A program made the translations under genes and the position numbers. The notes beneath the pieces were generated by a model. That model did not search any database. It had not been told where the DNA came from and saw only the letters and a program-made list of their open reading frames with translations. Of a DNA stretch of 64,000 nucleotides, positions 1-9,575 are shown one piece after another (the first letter of the stretch is position 1; every line of letters starts with the position of its first letter). Location of the stretch: positions 992,001 to 1,056,000 of the forward strand of contig NZ_PZJH01000001.1 of NCBI RefSeq assembly GCF_003259695.1. The letters run 5' to 3'. Origin of the DNA: Macrococcus epidermidis. GTDB lineage: Bacteria > Bacillota > Bacilli > Staphylococcales > Staphylococcaceae.

Positions 1-308
1 CCAATAAATTTAATTTGACATGCTTCGCACATTTCTGCAAAATTTGCGTTCTCAGCTAAAAAACCATATCCAGGATGAATACCATCGCAACCTGTAGAGC
101 TTGCGATCATTAAAATATTCGGAATATTTAAATACGAATCTTTCGATTGTTTCGGTCCGATACAATAAGCTTCATCAGCAATTTGAGTATGTAAGGCATC
201 ACGGTCTGCCTCTGAATAGACAGCTACTGACTGTATATTTAACTCTTTTAACGCACGAATGATTCTTACTGCTATCTCGCCACGATTTGCGACTAATACT
301 TTCTTCAT
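1..308 (-). CDS. accC: Acetyl-CoA carboxylase biotin carboxylase subunit, N-terminal part (cut by window edge)
   Basis: Biotin carboxylase uses ATP and bicarbonate to carboxylate the biotin on AccB, the first step of malonyl-CoA synthesis in the cytoplasm. Only about 102 N-terminal residues are inside the window; the gene continues past base 1. The visible part starts [16 protein letters not shown] and holds the [10 protein letters not shown] motif, both typical of the biotin carboxylase N-terminal domain. The ATG lies one base after the accB stop, so the two are co-transcribed. A pyruvate carboxylase N-terminus would look similar, but the accB neighbour decides for AccC. Confidence 0.95.
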   Translation of the reverse strand, partial: MKKVLVANRGEIAVRIIRALKELNIQSVAVYSEADRDALHTQIADEAYCIGPKQSKDSYLNIPNILMIASSTGCDGIHPGYGFLAENANFAEMCEACQIKFI

Positions 309-309
309 A

Positions 310-789
310 TTATTTCACCTTAAATAACGGTTGTCCGTACTCAACCATTTGTCCATCTTCAACAAGAATTTCTACAATCTCTCCTGAGATTTCAGCCTGA
401 ATTTCATTAAATAATTTCATTGCCTCCAGAATACATACTGTACTGTCAGCATTGACTTTATCACCGACACTCACGTATGGTGCACTTTCAGGTGAAGGTG
501 ATTTATAGAATGTTCCGACCATTGGTGCGTTAATCGTCTTGCTAGTATCTATATGTTCTGCCTGTGTTATAGCGTTTGTTTGAGGTTGAGATTGTGTTTG
601 TGACTGTATTTGCTGTGTAGGCATAACTGGTGCTGATGGTACTTCATATGTTGTAGTAATTGGTGTCTGTACTATTTCTTTTTCTTTTTTGATAACAATT
701 TTATATTCATCCTGCTCTAAATTTAATTCAGTTAATGTTTTTGATGCGTCTATTAAATCTACAAGTTTTTTAATATCTTCAAATTTCAT
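310..789 (-). CDS. accB: Acetyl-CoA carboxylase biotin carboxyl carrier protein
   Basis: Carries the covalently bound biotin that shuttles carboxylate between biotin carboxylase and carboxyltransferase in fatty acid synthesis. At 159 residues it has the usual length. The N-terminal 35 residues form the short docking region, residues about 40-80 are a Pro/Gln/Thr-rich flexible linker, and residues about 85-159 form the biotinyl domain. The biotinylation motif is EAMKLFNEI with the target lysine near residue 125; Phe follows where Met is common. A GGGG ribosome site precedes the ATG. accC follows one base later. Confidence 0.97.
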   Translation of the reverse strand: MKFEDIKKLVDLIDASKTLTELNLEQDEYKIVIKKEKEIVQTPITTTYEVPSAPVMPTQQIQSQTQSQPQTNAITQAEHIDTSKTINAPMVGTFYKSPSPESAPYVSVGDKVNADSTVCILEAMKLFNEIQAEISGEIVEILVEDGQMVEYGQPLFKVK

Positions 790-867
790 GATGTACCCCT
801 TTTTTTATACAAGATTTTATGACTAGTTACTAATTTATTTTATCCTAGTGGTCAGACCAATACAAGA

Positions 868-905
868 AAAAAATAAAAGACATGCAATATGTGCATGTCT
901 TTATT
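868..905 (-). terminator. Rho-independent terminator of efp
   Basis: An 11-bp hairpin (arms about 876-886 and 892-902, loop of five) lies just after the efp stop. On the minus strand it is followed by a run of T with one A. It separates efp from the accB-accC unit. Confidence 0.8.
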
Positions 906-917
906 AAAATTTATTGC

Positions 918-1475
918 TTATCCACGTGATACATATGAACCGTCAGTAGTATTGATAATTAATTTATCACCTTGGTTAACGAATAAAGGTACGTTTAAAG
1001 TATAACCCGTTTCAACAGTTGCTTGTTTTGTTGCCCCTTGAGCTGTATCACCTTTAATACCAGGTTCTGTTTCTGTTACTTCTAATGTTACAGTGTTAGG
1101 TAATTCAACACCTAACGTTTCTCCTTCATACATTTGGATATGAACTTCCATATTTTCTTTTAAGAATTTTAATTCGTATTCAATCGTGCTTTCTGGCAAT
1201 TCTAATTGCTCATAAGATTCATTATCCATAAATACATGTTGATCACCTGAAGCGTATAAATATTGCATACGTTTATTATCGATTTGTGCTTTACCAACTT
1301 TTTCACCAGCACGGAATGTTTTTTCCTGAATAGCACCAGTACGTAAGTTACGTAATTTCGAACGTACGAATGCAGCACCCTTACCTGGTTTTACGTGTTG
1401 GAATTCAATAACTCTCCAAATCCCGTTATCTACTTCAATTGTTAAACCTGTCTTAAAATCGTTTACTGAAATCAT
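918..1475 (-). CDS. efp: Elongation factor P
   Basis: EF-P binds the ribosome between P and E sites and relieves stalling at polyproline stretches. The 185-residue length is exact for the family. The N-terminal KOW-like domain holds the tip loop [12 protein letters not shown], whose lysine is the residue modified in bacilli. Two OB domains follow, ending with the conserved [17 protein letters not shown] strong AGGAGG site precedes the ATG. The peptidase gene lies 24 bases upstream in the same direction, a conserved Bacillus/Staphylococcus pairing. Confidence 0.97.
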   Translation of the reverse strand: MISVNDFKTGLTIEVDNGIWRVIEFQHVKPGKGAAFVRSKLRNLRTGAIQEKTFRAGEKVGKAQIDNKRMQYLYASGDQHVFMDNESYEQLELPESTIEYELKFLKENMEVHIQMYEGETLGVELPNTVTLEVTETEPGIKGDTAQGATKQATVETGYTLNVPLFVNQGDKLIINTTDGSYVSRG

Positions 1476-1499
1476 TAAATTTCCTCCTAATTATCTTTC

Positions 1500-2555
1500 T
1501 TATAAAATAATAAGGTCTTTTGTTGAATGTGTAAAGCGCTTTAGTCCATTTTTTGTAACTAAAACATCATCTTCAATACGTACGCCACCTAAACCATCGA
1601 CATATATACCTGGTTCTAATGTTACACACATGTTTTCTTCCAGAATATGAGGTGATTTCGAAGATAACATTGGTCCCTCGTGAACTTCTAGCCCTATGCC
1701 ATGCCCTAATGAATGTCCAAATTTTTCTCCGTAACCGTAAGATTCAATCACATCTCTCGCAATTTTATCAGCTTCTATCCCTGACATACCCATCTTAATC
1801 TCATTTAATGCTTTCATCTGTGATTCTAATACGATGTTATAAATCTTTACCATTTCTTCACTAGGATCACCAACAGCAATCGTACGTGTTATGTCTGATA
1901 TGTAACCATTATATATCGCACCGTAATCAAATGTAATCATCTCACCAGACTGAATCACTTTATCACTCGCAACACCATGCGGTAATGCACCACGCAGACC
2001 ACTTGCAACAATTGTATCGAAAGAAGAACCCGTTGCCCCTAGTTCACGCATTTTCATCTCCATTAAGTTATTAACCTGCATTTCAGTCATACCAGGCTTC
2101 GTTACTTGTAAGATATACTCAAAAGTTGCATCAGCGATATCGGCCGCTTTCTGGATGATTTCAATTTCGTGCGGCTCCTTTATCATTCGAATACGTTCTA
2201 CTTCTCCAGCAACATTAACAAGTTCATAATGATTGCTTAATAAGTTTTGATGTTGCTGATATGTAATAAGATCTCCCTCAAATCCAATAGATTTATAGCC
2301 ATATGTTTCTATCAACGTGCGAATCTCATCAAGTATCGGTTGACTATGTTTAACAATTTCAAATGCAGATGCTTGATCAGTAGCCTGTTCAATATATCTA
2401 AAATCTGTTACTAAAATTTTCTTATCTCTAGAAATGATTAAAGCACCGCTTGAACCTGTAAATCCAGATAAATATCTTCTGTTATACTGTGATAGTACAA
2501 TAACAGCATCTAATGATTTATCATCTAACAATTGATTTACTTTTTCAAATTTCAT
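1500..2555 (-). CDS. papA: M24-family Xaa-Pro aminopeptidase-like peptidase
   Basis: A cytoplasmic metallopeptidase of the M24 family, expected to remove N-terminal residues in front of proline from peptides. The 351-residue protein has a creatinase-like N-terminal domain (about 1-125) and a pita-bread catalytic domain. Metal ligands are visible in FDYGAIYNGYISDITR (two Asp), GHGIGLEVHE (His) and LEPGIY (Glu), and a final Glu in GVRIEDD. The ATG follows GAGGAAGT. It precedes efp, as in related genomes. Prolidase (PepQ) is the main alternative; the sequence alone does not separate them. Confidence 0.88.
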   Translation of the reverse strand: MKFEKVNQLLDDKSLDAVIVLSQYNRRYLSGFTGSSGALIISRDKKILVTDFRYIEQATDQASAFEIVKHSQPILDEIRTLIETYGYKSIGFEGDLITYQQHQNLLSNHYELVNVAGEVERIRMIKEPHEIEIIQKAADIADATFEYILQVTKPGMTEMQVNNLMEMKMRELGATGSSFDTIVASGLRGALPHGVASDKVIQSGEMITFDYGAIYNGYISDITRTIAVGDPSEEMVKIYNIVLESQMKALNEIKMGMSGIEADKIARDVIESYGYGEKFGHSLGHGIGLEVHEGPMLSSKSPHILEENMCVTLEPGIYVDGLGGVRIEDDVLVTKNGLKRFTHSTKDLIIL

Positions 2556-2647
2556 ATTTTTACTTCCTCTCTATATATAAGCTTTTTTATAACATTATAT
2601 ATATGTTAACATATATAAAGACACTATTTGAATTGAGGCGTAACAAA

Positions 2648-3238
2648 ATGAAAAAAATATTTTTACTATTATCGACGAGTCTATTACTAACTGCTTGCGG
2701 ACCTTCAGAAGCAGAACAACTTACGAAAGAAAAGAACACTTTATCTAAAGAAGTTGAGCATTTAAAAGAAAAAGTTGAAAACGAAAAAACGAAACATATT
2801 TCTAAAAATAACACATTGAATAATATAGAAAATGAACTCAAACAAGCTAAAAGTGGCAATACAATAACAAATGACTTGTACACTCAAAACTTTAAAGCAT
2901 ACACTACTCAATTAGCTACTGCATTTAAAACATACTCTGACATTGAAGGTAAGATTGATCAACTGAAAGGAGATGCGATGGTGTCAGATCGTTTATCTGA
3001 AGTAAAACAAACGATCGATGATGCGGTTCAAACATATGAAGCACCATTTAAAAAAGCGAATCCACCTAAAACGTTTGAAGATATCCATGACCAGATTCAG
3101 GATGCTAACAAGCATATGAAAATAGCGATTTCTAAGATTGAAAAAGGATATGATAAAAAGGATAAGGCACTTGTTTCAGAAGGAAAAGCTACCTTACAGA
3201 AAGTAATCGATCAATTCAATGAAATACAGTTCCAATAA
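2648..3238 (+). CDS. Putative cell-surface lipoprotein with coiled coil, function unknown
   Basis: I do not recognise a firm family; YkyA-like cell-wall lipoproteins are the closest in style. The 196-residue product starts with a lipoprotein signal peptide, and LLTAC is a clear lipobox, so Cys16 should be lipidated after cleavage. Residues about 20-65 are a charged heptad-rich coiled coil, followed by a helical domain (about 75-196). The start at 2648 is chosen because it gives a proper signal peptide; the frame stays open upstream but without one. The gene is a plus-strand singleton between papA and lipM, closed by a strong convergent hairpin. Confidence 0.8.
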   Translation: MKKIFLLLSTSLLLTACGPSEAEQLTKEKNTLSKEVEHLKEKVENEKTKHISKNNTLNNIENELKQAKSGNTITNDLYTQNFKAYTTQLATAFKTYSDIEGKIDQLKGDAMVSDRLSEVKQTIDDAVQTYEAPFKKANPPKTFEDIHDQIQDANKHMKIAISKIEKGYDKKDKALVSEGKATLQKVIDQFNEIQFQ

Positions 3239-3281
3239 GAAAACTGGTATGATTCCTTAAATGAATCATACCAGTTTTCTT
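3237..3281. terminator. Bidirectional terminator between the lipoprotein gene and lipM
   Basis: A perfect 19-bp inverted repeat (arms 3237-3255 and 3263-3281, loop of seven) has A-rich left and T-rich right flanks. It can stop transcripts from both convergent genes. The left arm begins inside the lipoprotein stop codon. Confidence 0.88.
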
Positions 3282-3307
3282 ATTTATAAATGCATGACTT
3301 TAAGTAA

Positions 3308-4150
3308 TCATTTTCGATATGTCCACGCATTGCTTTTATATTTTTCCATTAAACGATTCGTCTCATCTCTTAATGCATCGTTCATTTCAAAAGGAACTAA
3401 TTTTTTATTTAAACCTTTTTCAAAACCTTTAAAGAATGCTTCTTCCATCATTTCTATCGTTATTTCTTTATCTGTTAGATCCTGTATACTGACCGCCTTA
3501 GAATAAAAGGCTTTTTTCATCTTATCTTTAAGTCTCGGATTTTGATATGTAAATAAGTCAAAAAGCTCGTCAACGTCAATGGACTGCAAAATAGAACCAT
3601 GTTGAAGTATCACACCTTTTTGACGGGTTTGTGCACTGCCAGCAATTTTACGCCCCTCTACAACCAGTTCGTACCAGCTAGGTGCATCAAAGCAGACTGA
3701 ACTTCTAGGATCTTTCAGTTTAGCGCGTTGTTCTTCTGTTCTGGGAACAGCGAAATAAGCATCAAAGCCTAAATCAATAAAACCTTCGAGTAGACCTTGA
3801 GAAATAACACGATAAGCTTCAGTAACAGTCTTCGGCATTTCAGGATGCGCTTCAGGTACAATAACGCTATATGTAAGTTCTTTATCATGTAGTACACCAC
3901 GACCGCCTGTAGCACGTCGTACTAAACCATATCCTTTTGATTTTACCTTTTCTAAATCAATTTCTTTTTCTATTTTTTGAAAATAACCGATTGAAAGTGT
4001 CGCAGGATTCCATCCATAAAATCGAATAACAGGAGGCAGCTTACCTTCTGAAACAAAATTAAGCAATGCTTCATCCAACGCCATATTAAAATAAGGATCA
4101 TTTTGCTTCGTATTTAAAAATAACCATTCTTCTTTTTTACTATTTTCCAT
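3308..4150 (-). CDS. lipM: Octanoyl-[GcvH]:protein N-octanoyltransferase (LipM)
   Basis: LipM moves octanoate from acyl carrier protein to the lipoyl domain of GcvH, the first step of lipoic acid assembly in Bacillus-type bacteria. The 280-residue protein shows the biotin/lipoate protein ligase fold with [12 protein letters not shown] near 79-89. The acyl-accepting cysteine is in [12 protein letters not shown] (Cys near 153), followed by GRKIAGSAQ with the catalytic lysine (about 168). These features separate LipM from true lipoate ligase. The ATG at 4150 is preferred because GGGGAG lies ten bases upstream; a GTG start at 4177 is possible. Its neighbours are the glycine cleavage genes that need lipoylated GcvH. 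Confidence 0.92.
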   Translation of the reverse strand: MENSKKEEWLFLNTKQNDPYFNMALDEALLNFVSEGKLPPVIRFYGWNPATLSIGYFQKIEKEIDLEKVKSKGYGLVRRATGGRGVLHDKELTYSVIVPEAHPEMPKTVTEAYRVISQGLLEGFIDLGFDAYFAVPRTEEQRAKLKDPRSSVCFDAPSWYELVVEGRKIAGSAQTRQKGVILQHGSILQSIDVDELFDLFTYQNPRLKDKMKKAFYSKAVSIQDLTDKEITIEMMEEAFFKGFEKGLNKKLVPFEMNDALRDETNRLMEKYKSNAWTYRK

Positions 4151-4210
4151 CTCAATCAAACTCCCCAACGTAATCACACAAAATAAAAATAAAATAAAAG
4201 TAAAATAACT

Positions 4211-4239
4211 TTGAAATCATATGATTTTATTACTATAAT
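4211..4239 (+). promoter_or_regulatory. SigA-type promoter of the rhodanese-like gene
   Basis: TTGAAA at 4211-4216 and TATAAT at 4234-4239 are separated by exactly 17 bases. The start codon is about 30 bases further on behind AGGAGG. The region also serves as the divergent upstream region of lipM. Confidence 0.75.
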
Positions 4240-4271
4240 AAATCTATGATTATAAAAGGAGGACTACTAAA

Positions 4272-4655
4272 ATGACGATGTGGTATATTTTAGGAATCGT
4301 ACTTCTTGCTTTGTTAGTTTACATTCTAATTAATTACTCTATCAATCGTAAAGCTGTTACTGAATTAAGTCAAGATGACTTTAAAAGCGGTTTAAGAAAA
4401 GCGCAGGTCATCGATTTACGTGAAAAAGCAGATTATGATTACGGACATATTAACGGTGCAAGAAACATTCCTATGACAATATTCAGAACGAGAATGCTTG
4501 GGTTACGTAAAGATCAACCAATCTACTTCGTAGATGCAAATGGTATCTCAAGTTATCGTGCAGCGCGCATGCTGAAAAAACACGGCTACAATAATCTTTA
4601 TATGCTGAAAAATGGCTATAAAGACTGGAAATATGATTTAAAAGTGAAAAAATAA
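4272..4655 (+). CDS. yqhL: Membrane-anchored rhodanese-like protein lacking the catalytic cysteine
   Basis: The 127-residue protein has one N-terminal membrane helix (about 4-22) and a rhodanese domain (about 28-127) with the conserved DLREKADYDYGHINGARNIP segment. In active rhodaneses the loop that follows the central strand begins with a cysteine that carries the persulfide. Here the loop reads FVDANGISS, with Val near position 87, and the whole protein has no cysteine. It therefore cannot be a normal sulfurtransferase and may be a scaffold or regulator. The position next to lipM and gcv matches Bacillus yqhL. Confidence 0.88.
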   Translation: MTMWYILGIVLLALLVYILINYSINRKAVTELSQDDFKSGLRKAQVIDLREKADYDYGHINGARNIPMTIFRTRMLGLRKDQPIYFVDANGISSYRAARMLKKHGYNNLYMLKNGYKDWKYDLKVKK

Positions 4656-4669
4656 TTTTATAATTCTTG

Positions 4670-4697
4670 ACGAGACAAATTTGTCTCGTTTTTTTAT
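4670..4697 (+). terminator. Terminator of the rhodanese-like gene
   Basis: A perfect 10-bp stem (4670-4679 with 4680-4689, so the tip opens to form the loop) is followed by a long T run. It lies 15 bases after the stop codon. Confidence 0.85.
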
Positions 4698-4710
4698 TTT
4701 TAATATAAAT

Positions 4711-4742
4711 AAGCAAAGCACGAAAGAATTCATGCTTTGCTT
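4711..4742 (-). terminator. Probable terminator of the gcv operon
   Basis: Ten-base arms at 4711-4720 and 4733-4742 form a hairpin 18 bases after the gcvPB stop. The trailing minus-strand sequence is T-rich but broken by A, so termination may be partial. Confidence 0.6.
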
Positions 4743-4759
4743 AAACTTAAAACTCTATA

Positions 4760-6229
4760 TTACTTTTCAATCGTTCCTGAATATTTTAATACTGGTTTAC
4801 GTGCTGCCATTGTTTCATCAAGACGGCCGATAACAGTATCATGTGGTGCTTCTAATACGATATCTGGATTTTCTTCTGCTTCTTTAGCGATTTGAATCAT
4901 CGTATCACAGAATGAATCCAATGTTTCTTTAGATTCAGTTTCAGTAGGTTCAATCATCATACATTCCTCAACGTTTAATGGGAAATAGATTGTTGGCGGA
5001 TGGAAGTTAAAGTCTAACAGACGTTTTGCCATATCTAACGTTCTCACACCAAGTTTCTTCTGTTTAGAACCACTGATTACAAATTCATGCTTACAATGAC
5101 GATCGTATGGTAATACGAAATAGTCTTGTAATCTTCTCATCATGTAGTTCGCATTTAATACAGCCACTTCAGATGCTTCTTTTAAGCCATCTGGTCCCAT
5201 TGTACGGATATACGTGTATGCACGTAAGTAAATACCAAAGTTACCGTAGAATGGCTTAACACGTCCGATAGATTGTTCACGATCATAATCAAATTTAAAT
5301 CCATCTTCAGTCTTAATAATATGTGGTTTTGGTAAGAATGGTACTAAATCAGCTTTCACACCAACTGGTCCAGATCCTGGTCCACCACCACCGTGTGGTC
5401 CAGTGAATGTTTTGTGTAAGTTTAAGTGAACTGCGTCAAATCCCATATCTCCAGGACGTACTTTACTCATGATTGCATTTAAGTTTGCACCATCATAGTA
5501 TAATTTACCACCGGCAGCATGAACGATTTCACGAATTTCTAAAATATCTTCTTCAAATAAACCTAATGTATTTGGGTTTGTTAACATGATCGCAGCTGTA
5601 TCTGGTCCAACTACACGTTTTAAATCTTCAATATCAACTAATCCAAATTCGTTTGATTTTACTGTAACTGTTTCAAAACCAGCAACTGTTGCTGATGCCG
5701 GGTTAGTACCATGTGCTGAGTCTGGTACGATTACTTTTGTACGGTTGTGGTCTCCATTCGCTTCGTGGAACGCACGAATCATCATTAATGCAGTCCACTC
5801 ACCATGTGCACCTGCTGCAGGTTGAAGTGTAACTTCATCCATACCAGTAATTTCTTTTAAGTGTTCTTGTAAATCATAAATCACTTCTAACGAACCTTGA
5901 ATCGTTTTTTCATCTTGTAATGGATGCGCTGCTGCAAATCCAGCCATACGAGCAACTTTTTCGTTGATTTTTGGATTGTATTTCATCGTACAAGAACCAA
6001 GTGGATAGAATCCAGAGTCAACACCGTGGTTTTTATTAGATAATTCAGTGTAATGACGCATTAAATCTAATTCAGCGATTTCTGGTAACATCGCACGTTC
6101 TTTACGAATGAACTTGCTATCTAAAATATCTTCAACTTTTTTATTTTCAACTTCTAATTCAGGTAATGAATAACTGAAACGATTTTCTTTTGAACGTTCA
6201 AAAATTAATGGAGAGCTTCCTTTAAGCAT
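4760..6229 (-). CDS. gcvPB: Glycine dehydrogenase (decarboxylating) subunit 2
   Basis: The second half of the P-protein of the glycine cleavage system, which decarboxylates glycine and passes the aminomethyl group to lipoyl-GcvH. The 489-residue chain carries the pyridoxal phosphate lysine in [16 protein letters not shown] (Lys near 273). The ATG at 6229 is preferred over a GTG at 6238 because AGGTG lies six bases upstream. It overlaps the end of gcvPA by eight bases, indicating translational coupling of the two subunits. Last gene of the gcvT-gcvPA-gcvPB operon. Confidence 0.97.
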   Translation of the reverse strand: MLKGSSPLIFERSKENRFSYSLPELEVENKKVEDILDSKFIRKERAMLPEIAELDLMRHYTELSNKNHGVDSGFYPLGSCTMKYNPKINEKVARMAGFAAAHPLQDEKTIQGSLEVIYDLQEHLKEITGMDEVTLQPAAGAHGEWTALMMIRAFHEANGDHNRTKVIVPDSAHGTNPASATVAGFETVTVKSNEFGLVDIEDLKRVVGPDTAAIMLTNPNTLGLFEEDILEIREIVHAAGGKLYYDGANLNAIMSKVRPGDMGFDAVHLNLHKTFTGPHGGGGPGSGPVGVKADLVPFLPKPHIIKTEDGFKFDYDREQSIGRVKPFYGNFGIYLRAYTYIRTMGPDGLKEASEVAVLNANYMMRRLQDYFVLPYDRHCKHEFVISGSKQKKLGVRTLDMAKRLLDFNFHPPTIYFPLNVEECMMIEPTETESKETLDSFCDTMIQIAKEAEENPDIVLEAPHDTVIGRLDETMAARKPVLKYSGTIEK

Positions 6230-7565
6230 TGAACACACCTACTTTCGCGATAAATGTATCGATCTCTTCTTTCGTTCGTAACTCGGTAACAGCGATTAAC
6301 ATATGATTTTCATACTTGCTATCCACTTGACCAAGATCATAACCACCAATAAATCCATCTTCTAATAATTTTTCATTGATTTCAGAAATTGGTGCGTTAA
6401 ATTTAACTACGAATTCATTGAAAGTTGTACCAGCTAATACTGTGAAACCTTCTTCAATCATTTTTTCTTTCATATAATTAGCTTTTTGTAAGTTCTGGTT
6501 TGCCATTTCATAAACACCATTCTTACCTAATGCGCTCATTGCAACAGATGCAGCCAATGCATTTAAAGCTTGGTTCGAACAAATATTTGAAGTCGCTTTA
6601 TCACGACGAATATGTTGTTCACGTGCCTGTAAAGTTAGTACGAAACCACGGTTACCTTCGTCGTCCTGAGTTTGACCAACAAGACGTCCAGGCATTTTTC
6701 GCATTAATTTGTTTGTTGCTGCGAAATATCCACAGTGTGGTCCACCAAGTTGAGCTGGGATACCAAATACTTGTGCATCCCCAACTACAATGTCAGCACC
6801 AAATTCACCAGGTGGTGTTAACAATCCTAAGCTCATAGGGTTACTTGATACTACGAATAATGCTTTTGTACCTTCTGTGTATGATTTAATCGTTTCTAAA
6901 TCTTCAATACTACCAAAGAAGTTTGGGTATTGAACCATAACACAAGCAGTATCTTCATCGATTGCTGCTTTTAAAGCATCTAAATCTGTCACAGTATCTT
7001 TAACATCAATTTCAACAACTTCTAAATGTTGACCCGTCGCATAAGTTTGTAAAACAGCACGTGATTGGTCGTTAACTGCTTTAGATACAATAATTTTTTT
7101 CTTTTTAGTGTGTCCACATGCTAACATCGCCGCTTCAGCAAAAGATGTTCCACCATCATACATAGATGAGTTAGCACAATCCATACCTGTAAGTTCAGCA
7201 ATCATCGTCTGGAATTCAAAGATAGCCTGTAATTCCCCTTGAGAGATTTCTGGTTGATATGGTGTATACGCTGTATAGAATTCACTACGAGAAATAACAT
7301 GATCAACTACTGTAGGTATATAATGATCATAAACACCAGCACCTAAAAATGATGCGTGTGTGTCACTCGTAATGTTTTTATTTGCAAGCGCAGATAATTC
7401 TTTTAATAAAGGTGTTTCTGCTTTACGAGGTTTAATATTTAAATCCCCTTGAAAACGTACGCGTTCAGGAATGTCCTGGAATAATTCGTCGATAGACTTG
7501 ATACCGATTGTATCCATCATTTCTTTTTTATCAGTTTCTGTTAATGGTATATAACGATGACTCAT
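6222..7565 (-). CDS. gcvPA: Glycine dehydrogenase (decarboxylating) subunit 1
   Basis: The first half of the split P-protein, forming a heterotetramer with GcvPB in the glycine cleavage complex. The 447 residues match the family length and include the characteristic [13 protein letters not shown] near the N-terminus and the glycine-rich stretch GGPHCGYFA in the middle. The split P-protein is typical of Firmicutes. The gene sits 12 bases after gcvT and overlaps gcvPB, so the three are one transcript under the upstream riboswitch. Confidence 0.97.
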   Translation of the reverse strand: MSHRYIPLTETDKKEMMDTIGIKSIDELFQDIPERVRFQGDLNIKPRKAETPLLKELSALANKNITSDTHASFLGAGVYDHYIPTVVDHVISRSEFYTAYTPYQPEISQGELQAIFEFQTMIAELTGMDCANSSMYDGGTSFAEAAMLACGHTKKKKIIVSKAVNDQSRAVLQTYATGQHLEVVEIDVKDTVTDLDALKAAIDEDTACVMVQYPNFFGSIEDLETIKSYTEGTKALFVVSSNPMSLGLLTPPGEFGADIVVGDAQVFGIPAQLGGPHCGYFAATNKLMRKMPGRLVGQTQDDEGNRGFVLTLQAREQHIRRDKATSNICSNQALNALAASVAMSALGKNGVYEMANQNLQKANYMKEKMIEEGFTVLAGTTFNEFVVKFNAPISEINEKLLEDGFIGGYDLGQVDSKYENHMLIAVTELRTKEEIDTFIAKVGVFNA

Positions 7566-7577
7566 TTTTTCAACCCC

Positions 7578-8660
7578 TTAATTTTTATGGAATGGTGTTT
7601 TCACAATTTTTGCTGGCACTAATTTCTTACGGACTTGAACAAATACTTCATTACCAATTTCTGTCTGATCGATATTAATCAATGCTAACGCAATTGAACG
7701 ACCAGTAGATGGTGATTGGGTACCACTTGTAACATAACCAATTTTATTGCCATCTTTATCTTGAACTTCATAATCTGTACGTGCGATGCCACGTTCTAAC
7801 ATTTCTAATCCAGCTGATTTACGAGCCAAACCTTCTTCTTTTTGTTTTGCAAGAACTTCACGACCAATAAAATCGCCTTTATCTAATTTTACGCTGAAGC
7901 CCATTTTAGCTTCGTAAGGAGTAATGTCAGTAGATAAATCTTGTCCATGTAATGGTAACGCTGCTTCTAAACGTAATGTGTCACGCGCACCTAAACCACA
8001 AGGTACAACACCTAAATCTAATAAACCTTCCCAAATTGCAACTGTGTCTTCTGCAGCACAGTAAATTTCAAAGCCGTGTTCACCAGTATAACCAGATTGA
8101 CTAAAGATAACGTTCTTACCGAAGATTTCAACATCTTGAATAAATTCAAACATTTTTAATGATGCAATATCTTCTTTAACTTGTGACTTTAATATTTCTA
8201 ATGCTTTAGGACCTTGAACCGCAATTTGTCCGTATTCTTTCGATACGTTCGTTACAGTTACACCATCAATTGTATGTTGTTGTAACCATTCAAAATCGAT
8301 GTCTGTATTACCTGCATTTACTACTAATAAATATTTGTTTTCATCAAGTTTGTAAGCAACTAAATCGTCGATTACGCCACCATTTTCGTTACAGATCATT
8401 GTATATTGTGCTTTTCTGTCAGTTGCCTTTGAAATATCGTTCGTTAAAACATTTTGAAGATATTCTACAGCATTTTCACCTTCAACAATGATCTCGCCCA
8501 TATGACTTACATCGAACATTCCAACATTTTCACGAACAGCAATGTGCTCTTCTTTGATGCTAGAGAATTGAACAGGTAAACCCCATCCAGAAAAGTCAAT
8601 TACTTTTGCACCGTCTTCAATGTATTTGTCATACAATGGTGTTTTCTTTAATTCAGTCAT
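7578..8660 (-). CDS. gcvT: Glycine cleavage system aminomethyltransferase (T-protein)
   Basis: Transfers the one-carbon unit from aminomethyl-lipoyl GcvH to tetrahydrofolate, releasing ammonia. The 360-residue protein starts [19 protein letters not shown] and contains the folate-binding FDVSHMGEI and the conserved [12 protein letters not shown] segment. The start is fixed at 8660 by AGGAGG seven bases upstream; the frame stays open upstream, but that stretch is the leader terminator. Transcription is probably controlled by the glycine riboswitch directly upstream. Confidence 0.97.
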   Translation of the reverse strand: MTELKKTPLYDKYIEDGAKVIDFSGWGLPVQFSSIKEEHIAVRENVGMFDVSHMGEIIVEGENAVEYLQNVLTNDISKATDRKAQYTMICNENGGVIDDLVAYKLDENKYLLVVNAGNTDIDFEWLQQHTIDGVTVTNVSKEYGQIAVQGPKALEILKSQVKEDIASLKMFEFIQDVEIFGKNVIFSQSGYTGEHGFEIYCAAEDTVAIWEGLLDLGVVPCGLGARDTLRLEAALPLHGQDLSTDITPYEAKMGFSVKLDKGDFIGREVLAKQKEEGLARKSAGLEMLERGIARTDYEVQDKDGNKIGYVTSGTQSPSTGRSIALALINIDQTEIGNEVFVQVRKKLVPAKIVKTPFHKN

Positions 8661-8683
8661 GATTATCCTCCTAAAAATATAAT

Positions 8684-8715
8684 TAAAAAAACAGCATAGC
8701 AAATGCTATCCTGTT
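8684..8715 (-). terminator. Expression-platform terminator of the gcv riboswitch
   Basis: Twelve-base arms at 8690-8701 and 8704-8715, with one mismatch and a tight loop, are followed on the minus strand by a T run. The hairpin lies between the glycine aptamer and the gcvT ribosome site, where a riboswitch terminator is expected. Confidence 0.75.
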
Positions 8716-8803
8716 GATTTCTTCAGGTTACGTCCGAAAATTATCCTTTTGCCTGAGAGTTTATATAGCTTGCCCCTTCGGCGATGATCACTCATTCTCT
8801 CTA
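8716..8803 (-). promoter_or_regulatory. Glycine riboswitch, apparently single aptamer
   Basis: Read on the minus strand, the leader holds the conserved glycine-aptamer blocks GAGAGAATGAG, CGCCGAAGGGGCAAGC, AACTCTCAGGCAAAAGGA and GGACGTAACC in the right order. Glycine riboswitches usually turn on gcv genes when glycine is high, often with two tandem aptamers. Only one aptamer fits here, because the aroK stop codon lies directly at its 5' edge. The conserved blocks are clear; exact borders and the pairing switch are inferred. Confidence 0.88.
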
Positions 8804-9310
8804 ATTTTCATCATCCGTCATTATTTGATTGTGAATTTCCTGCACACTTAAAGTTACATCATGTTCATTATAGACCTTGATGTATGCGATTTCATTATAA
8901 CGTGAAATTCTACTGTTGTACAACTTTTTAATTTCTTCAAACGATTTATTCTGAGCATTGGGACGGTTATTATCACCAACAATTCTATTATACACAGTAT
9001 CAATGTTCGCATCTACCCAAATATTTAAATTGTTTTGCTTTAATATTTCTATATTGTTCGGATTTTCAATTATACCTCCTCCAGTTGCTATGATAATATT
9101 CTTGTTTATATATGTTTTTAATACATCGTGTTCCAATTTACGAAAATAGGCTTCTCCAAATTTTTCAAATATTGCAGGAATCGATAAATGCTCTAATTCT
9201 ACTATGGCTTTATCTAAATCTATAAAGGGTATATTCATTTTACGAGAAAGTAATTCTCCAACAGTTGTCTTTCCTGCACCCATAAAACCAATTAATACTA
9301 TTGCCATCAT
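8801..9310 (-). CDS. aroK: Shikimate kinase
   Basis: Phosphorylates shikimate with ATP in the aromatic amino acid pathway. The 169-residue protein has the P-loop GFMGAGKTT (about 8-16), the shikimate-binding DLDKAI, and the Walker B-like ATGGGI segment. Two adjacent ATG codons follow GGGGGAT; the second (9307) has better spacing, the first is reported. It lies 22 bases after comGG on the same strand, so it may be read from the comG transcript. Its stop codon abuts the gcv riboswitch. Confidence 0.95.
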   Translation of the reverse strand: MMAIVLIGFMGAGKTTVGELLSRKMNIPFIDLDKAIVELEHLSIPAIFEKFGEAYFRKLEHDVLKTYINKNIIIATGGGIIENPNNIEILKQNNLNIWVDANIDTVYNRIVGDNNRPNAQNKSFEEIKKLYNSRISRYNEIAYIKVYNEHDVTLSVQEIHNQIMTDDEN

Positions 9311-9332
9311 TTATCCCCCTATTTAAAAAAAG

Positions 9333-9575
9333 CTATTTCTTTTGTGAAATAGCTTCAATAATTTCATTAAAATAATAATGCTCAAGATTATCTAATGTAT
9401 TAAATTTTAACATGTATCTTGTGCTGAAGTAACTCAAAAATAATATTGTAAGCATTAACAATATCAGCATAGATGGAAAGATAAAGCCTTCAGATGATTT
9501 GATACGTAACTGTATGCTTGTTGAAACGTTCAATAGATAGGTATACTGCATTATCATGTATTTCAAAATATGCAT
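9333..9575 (-). CDS. comGG: Competence pseudopilin-like protein ComGG (probable)
   Basis: The last gene of the comG operon, an 80-residue protein with a single hydrophobic segment (about 33-52) after EGF, resembling a degenerate prepilin. ComGG is a minor component of the competence pseudopilus. The start at 9575 is chosen because GGAAGGAG lies directly upstream; it overlaps the comGF gene by 86 bases. Glu at position +5 of the pilin motif is absent, as is usual in ComGG. Identification rests mostly on position and topology. Confidence 0.72.
   Translation of the reverse strand: MHILKYMIMQYTYLLNVSTSIQLRIKSSEGFIFPSMLILLMLTILFLSYFSTRYMLKFNTLDNLEHYYFNEIIEAISQKK

Noticed and set aside
3261-3506. 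Small plus-strand open frame opposite lipM
   Set aside because: It lies in the convergent terminator and antisense to lipM, has no ribosome site and no family character.
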